Source: Coturnix japonica
Lineage: Eukaryota; Chordata; Aves; Galliformes; Phasianidae
Reading direction: 5' to 3'
Length of the DNA: 64,000 nucleotides
Assembly (NCBI RefSeq): GCF_001577835.2
Contig: NC_029541.1
Coordinates: 1,855,141 to 1,919,140, forward strand
The notes under the pieces: model-generated
Database searches by the model: none
The model's input: only the letters and a program-made list of their open reading frames with translations
Told to the model about the DNA's origin: nothing
Part shown: positions 1-11,300 of the stretch, one piece after another
Layout: each line of letters begins with the position of its first letter
Numbering within the stretch: the first letter of the stretch is position 1
Translations under genes and position numbers: made by a program

Positions 1-882
1 TCCTGGCTGGGGAAGGAGCCTGACCACATTGACCACATGGGTCAGGGATGTGTTAAGGGCATCCCAATCCCATCCCACCCCGACAGCCCCACTGCAGAGG
101 AGGTGAAATCCTCACCATCAGCCCCGCTGCAGCTCCTTGCTGCTGTTATTTTTAACCAGCACAGCCTCCAGAAGGTAGGGAGAGGGGGAAAAAAAAAGCA
201 GATGAAAAGATCAAACTTATTTATACTTGAAATTAGAAACAAGCTGTACAAAATATACAAACCTATGGGGGAAAACAGCAATAAATATTGCTGTAGGAGC
301 CGAGCCCAAACTGTAAATGGGAACAGATCTGAGCTAGCCCAGCTTCCCTTCCTCATTTTGCTGATAGAGCTGGTAGGGGGCAAAATAACCCCAAACCTTC
401 TGCCCCCAAAAGTGGTGGAGGTGCCCAGAAGGAGGGACCCACCATAGAGAACTGCTCTATGCTGCGGCTGAGGCCACTACACTTGTTGCTGCAGCAGCAA
501 CAGGGGACACCCATCTCCAGGCCGTGGCACCTTGCCCTGCATGGATTTATGTTCTTATGGTCACCTCCATCCTTAGCTTCACGTCCTGCTCGTGGCTGCA
601 CATCACCCATGATGAGGGAGTCGGGCAACAGGAGTCCAGCTTCTCCCTCTCATCATTTCTACTGTAACTAACAGCAGAAGAACCCAACACTCAGCACCTC
701 CCACCTATCCCAACCTGGACAGAGTGAGAACCAAACATCATTCACACTTGGTTGCTCAAAGGCTGCAAAACACTCCTGGAAATGACAGTTCACATCCAAA
801 ATCTGAGCTCTGCTCTCTATGGGTTTCATGATCATACAACAGAGCATCATCTGCTCCCTCCATACATGTGTGTAGCACTTAC

Positions 883-945
883 TTAAGGACTTGTCTGGCT
901 CATCTCTTTCCTCTGCTAGGATTTCTGCCAGTAAATCACTGTCAT
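883..945 (-). CDS. Possible isolated 63-nt internal exon
   Basis: Read on the minus strand, a pyrimidine-rich tract ending in CAG (just above 945) is followed by 63 nt of open sequence and then a strong GTAAGT donor (just below 883). The exon is symmetric (phase 1 in and out) and would encode an acidic helix-like stretch beginning DSDLLAEILAEER. I do not recognise the protein. An AATAAA on the same strand near 980-985, just before the exon in transcription order, does not fit a simple gene model. No partner exon was found, so this is a hint and not a gene call. Confidence 0.2.
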
Positions 946-3199
946 CTGGTCGAAGGCAAACAAACAAGGCTGCTTCGTACTATAAACATTTATTGATGAC
1001 AAAAGGCTCGAGGCAACAAGGCGTAACTTCCATAACTGCAACAGTTTACTCCAGCTCTCAGTCGGGGGGGGGGGAAACTCACTGGAAATCAGTGCCAGCT
1101 CTGCAGAGAGCTGCGTACCTTTGGGATGCAGAGAGGAAAATCCCTTCCCTTGCAACCAGGATCGAGTTGTCCCCATCAGCTCAGTGCAGCAGCAGGAATT
1201 AACCCCTCAGCTACCGGCTGCTTTAGATCAGCCTGGAGATCTGCGGCTCCAGCCCAGCTGCCCCAGGCACCGCGTGGCCTCCTGGCCCTGTTTTCCCCTC
1301 CGCTGCTTCCACCTAATCCCATCAAATCTAATTAAGCTCTGCCAGGCCAGCAGCTCGCTGCAGGCAGGGCTGCTGCGGGGCCATTGCCGCTGGCCCCAGC
1401 TGGTCAAGCAAGGCAATGTTGTGCCCCAAACCAAGAGGCACAAGCACGGTCACAGGGTGAGACTGAGCACGGTTACAGCAATGCTGATAGGAGTCCATGA
1501 GAAGGGACACCCCTGCGGTGCCCTCAACACCTTCCTGCAAAGCACAGCACTAAATGTGCTCCTCCAGGCTGTGGCTTTTCTGTTTAATGCAGGATGGCCA
1601 CCACCTCCTCCTCCTGCGAGATCCTCTCTGCTTCTCCGTCCAATTCTAATCTTGAATCTGGACTTGACAAATTCAATTTGATTCCTAACAGCCATTCAGG
1701 AAACTCCCCTGTGCAATGATCTACAGGCTGACCTGCAGCATCAGCTGCAGCTCCTGCAAAGCAGCTGAGCCAGCACAGCTCCTTTCTTCCTTTCGTGGCC
1801 TTCTTGGGGCAGAGGGGGCACAGCTTCACCTCACCCACAACCATAGAGGAACCCTTACAGACCCCTCCCATGTATGGAACCATTATTCCAACCCCCCACT
1901 GCTCCCAGCCTTTGGTCCCCTGCCTTGAAGCCTTGCCCATCTCAAGCATCCTCTTGTGCCTGCCACAAGAGCTGTGCATCCTGCAGCCGTGCTGCCAGCA
2001 CGTGTTGGAGCCCTGCCCTCCCTCATGTCTGAATGGGAACCCTGCCTCCATTGATAAATCTGGGACAAATCTGCTACTCTTTATTCCTGAGGATCAGAAA
2101 CCTTTCAGCGCTAACGCTGTTACAATAATACCTTAATGCACCATAAATGTATTGTCTCTCCTCTCACAGCAGGGAACACACAAAGCTCCAGCTGCTTCAT
2201 GGGGACACGATTAACTCACTCGTGTGGCTCCTCCTGTCGTTCCAGAGCCATGAGCTCACCTTGCCCTACCTTTGCTGTTCACATCCATAGGAACCCTATT
2301 TCCCTGCCAACATTAGAGGCTGACAGTGCCATTCGGGTCACTCCCCACTGCTGAAGCTTGTAAATAAGGCTTCAGCATCAACCCAACTTCTCATGATTAA
2401 CTCAGAGTCACACACAGCTACAGCAAACAAATGGGCACCAACGCTCTGCTCCTCTTCCTGCAGCCACGTTTAGCCACTTGCTCACCCCGTAACCTTCAGC
2501 TGGTTCTTCCCTATCAGCTTAACCCTGATTTAATTACAGTTATTGGCTCTGCAATTAGGGATGAAGCGGCACAGGGCTGCCTCTGGGCCAGGAATGACCA
2601 CCCTGCAGCCTTTGGGCTCATAGCAGAGATGCACAACAGCTCTGAGATGCACCCACAGCCGTCTGGCTGCGTAGGAGCAGAGCCTCAAGTCTCTCCGTGC
2701 CTCAGTTTCTCCTCTGTACATTAGGAGAACGCTTCTCGCCTCCCACCTGCAGTCTATTTAAATCCCTCGCCAGCCTTTCGCCCAGCTCGCGGTTGCAAAA
2801 AAAAAATGAGAGAGAAACTGAAACTCGAGATGGGAAATAAAACTCAGAGCTTTCTGACTGCTGCAGTTTGGTTCACTGTTGGCACATGGGCAAAGCTCAC
2901 TGCTGTGGGGATGGTAAACCCCGAACAGGGTGCTGAGCACAAATGCAACAGGCAGCAGGAACATGGGGGTATCTCTGTTGCAATAGAGTGAACAGAGGCA
3001 GAGTGGCTTCAGAGAGGGGTCATTGCTCTCAGTGGGTGGGGTAAGTGAAAATGAAATCCCTTGACCCCAACTCTGCCATCAAAGAATGGGGCAGAGATCC
3101 CCCAGATTCCTCTGCATTGCTTGCTGACTTCACACAGTGGCTCCATTGGCTGTGATGGAGCTGAAGGAGCTCAATCCCATCCAGTCCTTTGGGGACCAA

Positions 3200-3440
3200 G
3201 GGGTTACAATTCAGGCTAGAGTCAGGCCTATTTTAATATCCTAAAAATGTGATTAAAGGGCGGGATTATGTTGGCCAAACAATGTTAATGCAAATTCCCC
3301 CTTTAATGGGGATCACATTCCAAGGCCTTCACAATGACAGCAAAATGATATCCAGCGGCTTCTTACGCAGCTCCTGTTGCATGCCATTATTTGGTCATTA
3401 GGTGATAAGATTACATCCACAAAGCAACTTAACCACAAAT
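3200..3440. promoter_or_regulatory. Candidate conserved non-coding element
   Basis: This AT-rich island stands out from GC-richer, repeat-bearing flanks. Visible motifs include an octamer-type ATGCAAAT, an NFI-like TTGGCCAA, a TEAD-like CATTCC and several TTAAT/ATTA cores close together. It has no long open frame and no repeat signature. The look is that of a developmental enhancer, but this rests on composition and motif density only. Alignment to other vertebrates would decide it. Confidence 0.3.
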
Positions 3441-4129
3441 CCATGGAGACAGCGCGGCAGCGGCGCTGCCTTTTCATTACGGATGGGCAGATGTCCATGG
3501 GATGCAGGGTGGGCGCTGGAGGGATGCGGGGTGAGCATCATTGCCCAGCTGGATGAGAGCTCAGGAGCCCCCGTTTGGGGCAGCAGAAGTCACTCCTTGT
3601 GCTTCACTGAATAATTTATTCCAGGAATGTCACTTCTGCTTGGCTTTGGTGGCACTCGTCCCCATCCGAGTTGGCACATGGCGGCATTTCAGCCTACTTA
3701 TGCCAAGCAAAGCCAACAGCTGCAATAATTCTTCTAGCAGCCCCTCTGACAGCCAAGCCCAACCACTGCCCTCCATCCAAACACAGCTGGAGCGATGTGC
3801 CCTAAAATACAGCATCGCTCTCTTCACAACAAGATTTCAAGTGGATTTTTTCAAGGGGAAACTCAGGATATTTGGGTGAATCGGTGCCCAGCCCCGCTCA
3901 GCTGCACAAACAGATCTGTTCTTAAATAGCTCCATTTGGTTTGCACTAAAATACTGGAGAATCTACAAGCCAGTGCTGCACTACAAAGCGCCCTTGTAAA
4001 GGCTCGAGTGTTTATTTTCAGAACGTGTGCTCTTCACCTTTCTGCCATTGCTCAGCCAGTTGTGCTCAGGAAAACAAATTGTGTCATGGAAATTGCCTGG
4101 TTTTCCCTGGTATGGGTGTTGGGGAGCTG

Positions 4130-4462
4130 GGATGAGAGGGATGGGAGGGATGGGAGAGATGGGAAGGGTAGGAGAGATGGGAAGGGTAGGAGAGATGGGA
4201 AGGGTAGGAGAGATGGGAAGGATAGAAGAGATGGGAGAGATGGGAGAGATAGAAGAGATGGGAGAGATGGGAGGGATGGGAGAGATGGGAGAGATAGAAG
4301 AGATGGGAGAGATGGGAGGGATAGAAGGGATGGGAGAGATGGGAGGGATAGAAGGGATGGGAGAGATGGGAGGGATGGGAGAGATGGGAGGGATGGAAAG
4401 GAAAGGAGCAATGGGAGGGATGGAAGTGATGGGACAGATGGAAGGGATGGGGATGATGGAAG
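4130..4462. repeat. Purine-rich GGGAGRGAT-type minisatellite
   Basis: About 330 bases of tandem short units built from GGGAGAGAT, GGGAGGGAT, GGGAAGGGTA and AGAAGAGAT variants. Higher-order blocks repeat within it, for example GGGATAGAAGGGATGGGAGA. The plus strand is almost pure purine plus T, so it is strongly strand-asymmetric. Because few stop triplets can form, long meaningless frames run through it on both strands (collagen-like GRDGRD on plus, SLPSLPS and LSHPSHLSH on minus). These should not be annotated as proteins. Confidence 0.92.
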
Positions 4463-5111
4463 CCCACCCTGTCCCTTCTGCCTCAGTTCTGAGCTTGTAG
4501 AAATGCCATCATCACAGCCCAGGAGCAATGAACAGGGAATGATGTGTTGCGTTGTTGTGTTCAGAGGGGTGGGATTCATATCAAATACATCTCGAATGAT
4601 CAGCCACAGTTGAGGAATTGTGGTGTCAGGATGGAGGCTGCTTGAGGAGCTCAGCTCCATGCAAGCACTGCACTGGGAGTACCATGGCATCCCAGTCACT
4701 GTGCCCAGCAGGACTGGGGAGCCTGGATCCAGCCCAACCCAGCTAAGTGCTAATATTGTCATTGTTCCAAATCCAGGAAAAATTCACTTCTGCCCTAAGG
4801 CTGTTCTGTCTGCATTTCCAGCAGGGAAACCCAAACCAGCAGAAATTTGGACCACAGGAGCCTGTGCAGCATCATGGAAAGGTTCAATGACCCAGTGCTG
4901 AGCCCTGCATTTTATTTCTGTCTCCTACTTTGGAGCTGCACAAGTTTGGAATCCCCCTTTCTTGCAGAGCCCATTTCTGAGAAGCTCTTTCAACTCGCTC
5001 TGAAATTCCCTCTGCATCACGGGGTGCTGGCAATGAGGAAGACACCAAAATAGGGGGTGCTGATGAGTCACTGAGTATGAGCTGGGAGCAAACCTCTCAT
5101 CGGGACCCAGG

Positions 5112-5185
5112 GGTGTGATGCTGGGTGATGGGGGGGACACCATAAGGTGATGGGGTGGCACTGCTGGGCGATGGGGTGACACCAA
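5112..5185. repeat. Imperfect GATGGGG/GACACC tandem tract
   Basis: Three to four degenerate copies of a roughly 25-30 base unit containing GGTGATGGGG followed by GACACC or GGCACTGC. It is short and diverged, with no sign of coding use. Confidence 0.6.
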
Positions 5186-5699
5186 CCTGCCCCATGGGTG
5201 CTGCAGTGGCCCTCCTTGTGTTGACCAGTGACCGTTTTGACAAGGCAGGTGCAGATGGAGTCATAATGAAAGGGATCTGCAGGCGATAAACATAGCTATT
5301 CTCCAAAATCTTTCTCCTTGTGCAACATCCGAAGCAAAAGCAAAAGTGATTTGCTTCTTATTTCCCCATTTCTAAACCCCAAATGATAACACACTGATTG
5401 GAGGAGGGGGGTTGGGGGGGTTCCTTATCAAGAGTTTTGCCATTTCCTTTCTTTTCTATGTTACATTGGGTGAGCTGGGGATGCGTGCTCAGCCTGGGGA
5501 TAGCAGCAGGGCTGATGGCTGCCACCTGTGCCAGTAACCCCAGCAACAGCTCCGTGCCGACAGAGGCAAGAGAGGATGCTGACTCACTGCCCGCCTCGAG
5601 TTCGCAGCTCACCCTTAATAATAAGCATCGCAGGAAGCGTCTTGCTATTCCTTTCCACTCTGCATCCCCCCAGTCCCTTTACACACTGAAGAAACCTCA

Positions 5700-5910
5700 A
5701 TTATAAATGAGCACGTGAAAAATAATAAAAGAAAAGGAGAACCCGTGCACACCAGGGCGAATTTAATTGCATGAATGAACTCGTTCCAGTTCAAAAGGCA
5801 GCGCCCTCCGTTAATTCGCTGAGGTCATTGCAAAGAGAAACGAGTCCCGAGATGGATGGTTTTGCTCCAAATATAAAGCACTGAATTATTAACGGCCTGG
5901 GTCTGTGGAG
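5700..5910. promoter_or_regulatory. Candidate conserved non-coding element
   Basis: This segment contains CACGTG near its start, then TTTAATTGCATGAATGAA and GTTAATTCG homeodomain-type cores, and AAATATAAAGCACTGAATTATTAA further on. CpG dinucleotides survive among AT-rich motifs, which is uncommon in neutral avian DNA. There is no open frame of note and no transposon signature. A regulatory role is inferred from motif density only. Confidence 0.28.
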
Positions 5911-7370
5911 AAAGGAGGGGGGAGCTCGAGAAGACCATCTTAAAGGAGGAATTCGCCCTGAAATGGTTGCAAACCTCTCCCTTCTCTCCTTGCCTTTGAC
6001 CTCATTGCTTTGTCTGCCGCTTGCTTTCCTTTTTAATGCAAATCTTGCTCTTTCTCCGCTGCTTTGTGCCCCTTCTTCTCATGGGGAAGCAATGAATGAG
6101 ATCCAGAAGAGCCAGGAGAGGGGAAGTCTGAGATATGGTCGTTTCTTTTGGCTTTTCCTCTTCATTTTGGACAGAGAGCAATGGGAGATCAGTGCATCCC
6201 AGATGTGATGCCACCACGGGAACAAAGCTCAGAGACGTCCATTGCAGCACATCCCATATCATGGCGATGGGTTTGGAATGGGCAGCATTTATTTCTGCTT
6301 TGGCTTCACCCATTCAGTCCATCATGAGGAGTGTGTTGAGGTGTCCCCTACACACGGGAGCTTCCTGAATGCTCTCATCCTGTGCTCATGGGCACCTCTT
6401 AATGATGACCATCACCCACAGTTAAACACCCATAGGATCCCTTGTGATGTCACATTGTGGCCATTCCCATGCTGGGCTCAGACACCCATCCTTTCTCCCC
6501 AGGTAATGACCATCAGCTACAGGCAAACATCCATAGGAGCCCTTCTGCTGTAAGGCCATGTCCCTCCATGGGAGCAGCACCTCGTTCCCCTGCTCCGAGC
6601 ACAGAGATGGGCTGAGGGCACACACTGGCCTTCCCCATGCCCTGTGCAGTGGGGCTCCAGGCTGTACCTGTGCACATCTATTGTCTGCCACCTGCCTGAC
6701 ACGGGAGCTTTTAATAGCTCCATTATGCCAGCAAAGACAGTGCGAGGCCTCTCTGCAAAGCTGAATTGTAACTGCTTTTTAATGAGGATGATTCACGGCA
6801 GCTCCTGGTTCTGCTGCCTGGCAGCTCATCATGAAGGAGCTGGGAAGAAAAGCTGATGGCAACCCAGCATGGAGGAGAGGCTGAGAGGTGCTTTGGGTCG
6901 CACCTGAGGCTTGTCTGAATCTCCATAGCCATTAGGTGAAGGGTATAGACAGCGCTTTGTGGGGTGCTCTGAAGCTCAGAGAAGGATTCTGATACCCTTT
7001 CATCTTCCTTTTTCTTTCCCTAACGTGGAATGGGACACCCCTTGGTCATTAGGGGTCAGCTGTGACCCCATCCCTTCATTGGCACAAGAAGCACGAAGGT
7101 CTTTACCTCTGTAAGCACTGCTCAGCAACAAAGGGAACACTGCCCTATCATCACCACTGCTTCAATCTGAAACCCAAACGACTGCAACACACAAAGCTCC
7201 ACAAAGAAAATCAGCTCCGTCCCAGTGGATACCAGGACACCACACCACCCTGACTTCACTTCACATCCCATCTTGTGAATGGATTCATTCCAATACCTGC
7301 CAGCAAAATGAAAGGCTGTAGGATGCAGTGCACTGCACTCACGTGTGAGGAAGCCAAGAATAGCAATGCT

Positions 7371-7468
7371 TATAATAATAATAATAATAAGAGTTGTAAA
7401 TAAAGGGGGGGGGGGGCGGTGCTTGAAGCCTGTAAGTGACTCTGACAGATATGGTGTGTGTGTGTGTG
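7371..7468. repeat. Microsatellite cluster: (TAA)n, G12, (TG)n
   Basis: A TAA run lies at 7371-7390, an uninterrupted run of 12 G at 7405-7416 and a TG run at 7454-7468. These simple repeats are likely polymorphic. The G-run is also a place where assemblies commonly err. Confidence 0.9.
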
Positions 7469-7489
7469 AAGGTCCCAAAACACAAGTGA

Positions 7490-7640
7490 CAGCAGCAACC
7501 AAGGCTTTTGTTGGAGTGAGAGTGCTAGCAATAATTAAATCACTGCCTCATTACGTGCGGACCAATTTAGCCCCTTCTGATGCATTTGGCAGGTACTTGG
7601 CGTAATGAATCCACCTGAAACAGCACCTGAGACCGAAGTA
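7490..7640. promoter_or_regulatory. Candidate conserved non-coding element
   Basis: An AT-rich island with GCAATAATTAAATCA, a CCAAT on the plus strand, GCGTAATGAATC and GTAATTCATAATGA. Several homeodomain cores fall within about 130 bases, with no repeat signature and no credible frame. A regulatory function is inferred. Confidence 0.25.
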
Positions 7641-8215
7641 ATTCATAATGAAGCTCTATACTGAGATTACAGGGGAAGGAAGGATGGTGAGGCAGCCTGC
7701 AATGGGTGAGCTGTTGGGCAGAGGATGGTGCAAACCTCAGTGCTTCTGTCTTTACCTCCTGCATGGCCCTGGGGGGCAGTGGGGTCCTTCTTGTGCCCCA
7801 GAGCTTGGGACCCTGCACCCAAATAGCATGGGTGGCATCTGTGATCCAGGGGGCACCTCATGTCCAGCTCTGAGGTCAGTCTGCAGTCCCAGCTTGTGGC
7901 TCTGCCTGCACTGCATCTCCTTCTCTTGCTATTGAAGAAACAGCCCCAGTTCTAACCCAGTTTCCTCTCTTGCAGGGGAGGAACCAGCAGCACGCTCACC
8001 AAATGGCAGCCCATGAAGGTTTTACCTCCCTGCATTTGAGGAGTTATACAGCCACGATTAAATACTACTCCCATCCCTTCATATTTGCTGATCAAGCTTA
8101 TTGCATCCCTGGGACACATCAATGGGGATTTCTGGGGTGCTGCAGTTTCCAGCTTTCAGCCTTTCCTATTTCTGACTCTCCAAACAGGCAGCTTCAGCCT
8201 CACATCATGAGTAAA

Positions 8216-8300
8216 CCATCCAATCCTTGAGGCTGGAAAAGACCTCCGAGATCACCAAGTCCAACCATTAGCCCACCCCCACCAGCGATTCCCAGTGACA
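8216..8300 (-). mobile_element. CR1 LINE 3' fragment
   Basis: The sequence reads TTGAGGCTGGAAAAGACCTC followed by AAGTCCAACCATTAGCCC. This is the antisense form of the CR1 3' region, so the element lies on the minus strand with its 3' end at the left. It is severely 5'-truncated, as most avian CR1 copies are. Confidence 0.85.
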
Positions 8301-11300
8301 GGGCTGCTGTTAGAGGATAACGAAGGGAAGCTGGCTGCTAGGCTTATGAAAGGCAGGCACAGCCCTTAGCCCCTCTATCACAGTGTAAATCACACTAGGA
8401 AAAGCATCTCATGTTCGTACCGCTGCTGAAGCTGACACAGCGCTACCCAAACAGACAGCAGAAACACACGGGAGCAGCACCAGTGTATAGAACACATGAG
8501 ATTTAAGGCAGCAGCAGCATCTGGATGGGGGTAATTGGGGTTGAAACGCATCTCTGGAGGGATGAGCAGGAGCAACAGCACAAAGGAACTCAGAGCAGTT
8601 GATCATTGTGCAAAAAATACTGATGGAAAGTTGTGGTGTGAAATGGAGTTGCTGCTTTCACCTTAAGGTTACCTTTACACATGTATATTGTTAATGCTTC
8701 AGCCCTTAGAGGTTCAGAATTTATCCCACAAAGGATAAGGATGAGGCAAAGCTAAGGTTCCTGTTTGCTCTTATCTCCCACTGGATCAGCTGAATCCATA
8801 GAGGCACAGCTCACAGCAGATCTCCAGCACATCTCTGGGAGGGTGGGGGAGTCTGGATGGAAAGCTGTGAGCTGGGTTATCCAAGGCAGAGAGGAAGCTG
8901 TGTGTGCATACAGTGCGCCCACAGAGCACCATACCCTCCCTGGTAACCAGGGCAAGAGGAAGCAAGGATAGTAATTAATGAGCTCCAGAGGCACTTCTCC
9001 ATCAGGATTTTGCAGCTCCCTGGGGCTCTGCCTTCCCCAGCACCAAGCAGTGGGTGCCATGAGGTGACACTGGTTGGAGGCCATCCCATTCTGAGGATGG
9101 GTGCTCTCCTAAGGTCATCCTAGAGCTGCCACGTCCCCTCTTGCCACACTGTGCCTATGTAGGACATGCAGCCCCCAGGGGCTCCCCCGCTGACGCAGCG
9201 TTCCTATGGTGGAAGGCTCCATGTTCATGGGCAGATGGGTTATCTGGGCCGAACCCAAGATGTGGGGACACCCAGCCTGTCTCTCGCTGGCTTCATTAAG
9301 CCTCCTGTCCCAGGTGTCCCCAGTTAGCTGCCCTGGCACAGCCACCTCTATGGGATGTCCCTCTGGGAAAGGCAGGAGGGGAAGGATGGATTGCAGCAGT
9401 GCACAGCGGCTCCCCAAAATGCTGGTTGTTCAGATTTCCTTTTAATTTACAGATTGATGAGGACAGATTTCAGCTGTTGCATTTACCCTGAATTATCCCC
9501 AGATCCTAAATGCTGAGAGAAGTCAGGTTGGAGCTGCACACGTGAGAGCAGTAATTACCAACACCTCACTCTGTGTCTTCTCAGCACCTTTCCACCCCCA
9601 CCACTGCACGATCGATGCTCTCTGCCATTGCTGACCTGGTTTCCAACTGTCCCCTTCTGGAGCAACACAGGGAGGTGACACTGTTTGGAGACCCAGCTGT
9701 AGCATGGAGCCATACTGGGGTCCAGGAGGGGCGAAAACAACAGCACCAACCACAGCAGTGAGCTGCCCTAAAACACTGACTTGCTCTTAAAGCATCCCCA
9801 AAGAGCTTTGTATTGCTAACGATTCCTGTCCCTGGGAAAGGATTGCTCTGTAACGCCAATAGTTTCAGTGTGGCCATTTCTTGGGAAACACCCCCCAGGC
9901 TGCATCCCCAGAGCTCAGGCTGAATCCATTCTTATGTGACAATGAGTTTAAGGGACTGAGCTGGGCTTTCCCACATCTGGTTTGATGTTAGAACAGATTT
10001 CATTGCAGCAGGAAGGCTTCGTGCATCTCTCTGAGTACAACTTGTAACTCCCAAATCAGGCCTGACCTGTGGAGAAGAGCTGAGGATTAACAGCACACTG
10101 CATCTCAGTGCAAAACTTACCCTGTTTTTCCCATTCCCTCTTTATCCCACAGCTGAGCTTCCTTAGTGGCATCCTACAGGCATAAAGAGCTCCTTAATGG
10201 ATGCAGAGCACAGGCTTTGGACTGTGGATCCTAAGGCTCCAGCTCAGACCTTCACAGCAACTGAGCCATAGTTTAAAAGAAGAGAAGAGGAGGAACATCT
10301 CTCTGTCATGTATTACAGGGTGAGCCCACCAGACACAGCCTGAGGCACACAGCTCAGCCCAGCTTCACATTCATTCTTCTGGAGGTGCAGAGTTTGAATG
10401 AAAGATGGAATTTTGCTGAGGAGGGAAACTCTACAAGATGCAACACAGCCATGATACAACAGACTGAGCCTGAGTTTGCTTCTTGCCCTATTTTAGCACC
10501 AGCTGGATAAAGGGGATGGAAAGGCAGAACCAATGCAGCTGGCCAAAGCCATTGGTTTAATTTCTTCACCTACTGCTTTTGAAACATCCCATGAAGATGC
10601 AGCAAAGCTCTTGCCAGGAAGTGCTTCCGTGCATCATAGAAACAGAGCAAGCTCAGTAGTGTTCAAATCCTCTCTGGTTCTTGCATTAATCCCTGCTCTC
10701 TCCATTTTACCTAATAATCTCTGTGTTGCTCCCTTTATCCCGCTCCGCTGACCTCCAGCTATACAGGCACTCCTATACTCCCCATCTAGGAAAGCCAGGG
10801 ATTAGGCTTGTAAACGTTTCAGCCAGCTGAGCACACACCCAGGTGATGTGATACAAATTTGGCTTCAGACTCACAGTCTCATCTGCTCCTTTTTTTCCCT
10901 CCCCGTTTCCCCAGACACAGAGAGGTTGGGGCACCTCCTCAGCCCACCCCCTCCATCTGCACTAGGGCTCATTCACCACTGAGGGCATCCCCAGCCTTTC
11001 CCAACCCGTCCAGCTCCCACACAGTCTCTTCCATAGCCCTACACGTTAAATTCAGATGCAAATCTCTCTGCCACGGAAATATCCAACTGATAGAAGCCTT
11101 TGTTCCTTCCCAGGCGTAATTGCAATTTAAGGAATGCTTTTCTCTAAGAGAAATGCCTGTTTAACCTCTGTGCTATCTGGAGGTGGTTGAACCCCACGTG
11201 TCCATCTGCAGCAGCTGATAGGGAAGCAGTGAAGGAAGCAGATAGAATCTTTCATTTCTCATCAATAACCCCACGGCCAGCCTGCTGCCAGCCTGCTCAT

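Larger units (their letters stand above)
1..4125. other. Gene-poor stretch, left edge
   Basis: I see no convincing protein gene here. Open frames are short, overlap on both strands, and lack recognisable domains or matched splice sites. The exception is the weak exon candidate at 883-945. Low-complexity pieces include an A-run near 190-198 and a G-run near 1066-1075. Small AT-rich patches carrying TAATCC or TAATTA-like motifs occur near 1310-1345 and 2515-2560, and a longer one lies at 3200-3440. These may be regulatory. I cannot tell whether this block is intergenic or a long intron. Confidence 0.5.
4463..8215. other. Gene-poor stretch
   Basis: No exon chain or recognisable protein was found. 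The stretch contains an imperfect GATGGGG tandem tract (5112-5185), a microsatellite cluster (7371-7468) and two AT-rich islands listed separately (5700-5910 and 7490-7640). The remainder is unique-looking sequence with short random open frames. Confidence 0.5.

Noticed and set aside
1121-1681. 186-codon plus-strand frame
   Set aside because: Low-complexity composition, no recognisable domain, several overlapping frames of similar length.
3936-4762. 225- and 236-codon frames with collagen-like or Ser-Leu-Pro repeats
   Set aside because: Stop-poor minisatellite translated on both strands; there are no flanking domains, signal peptide or splice sites.
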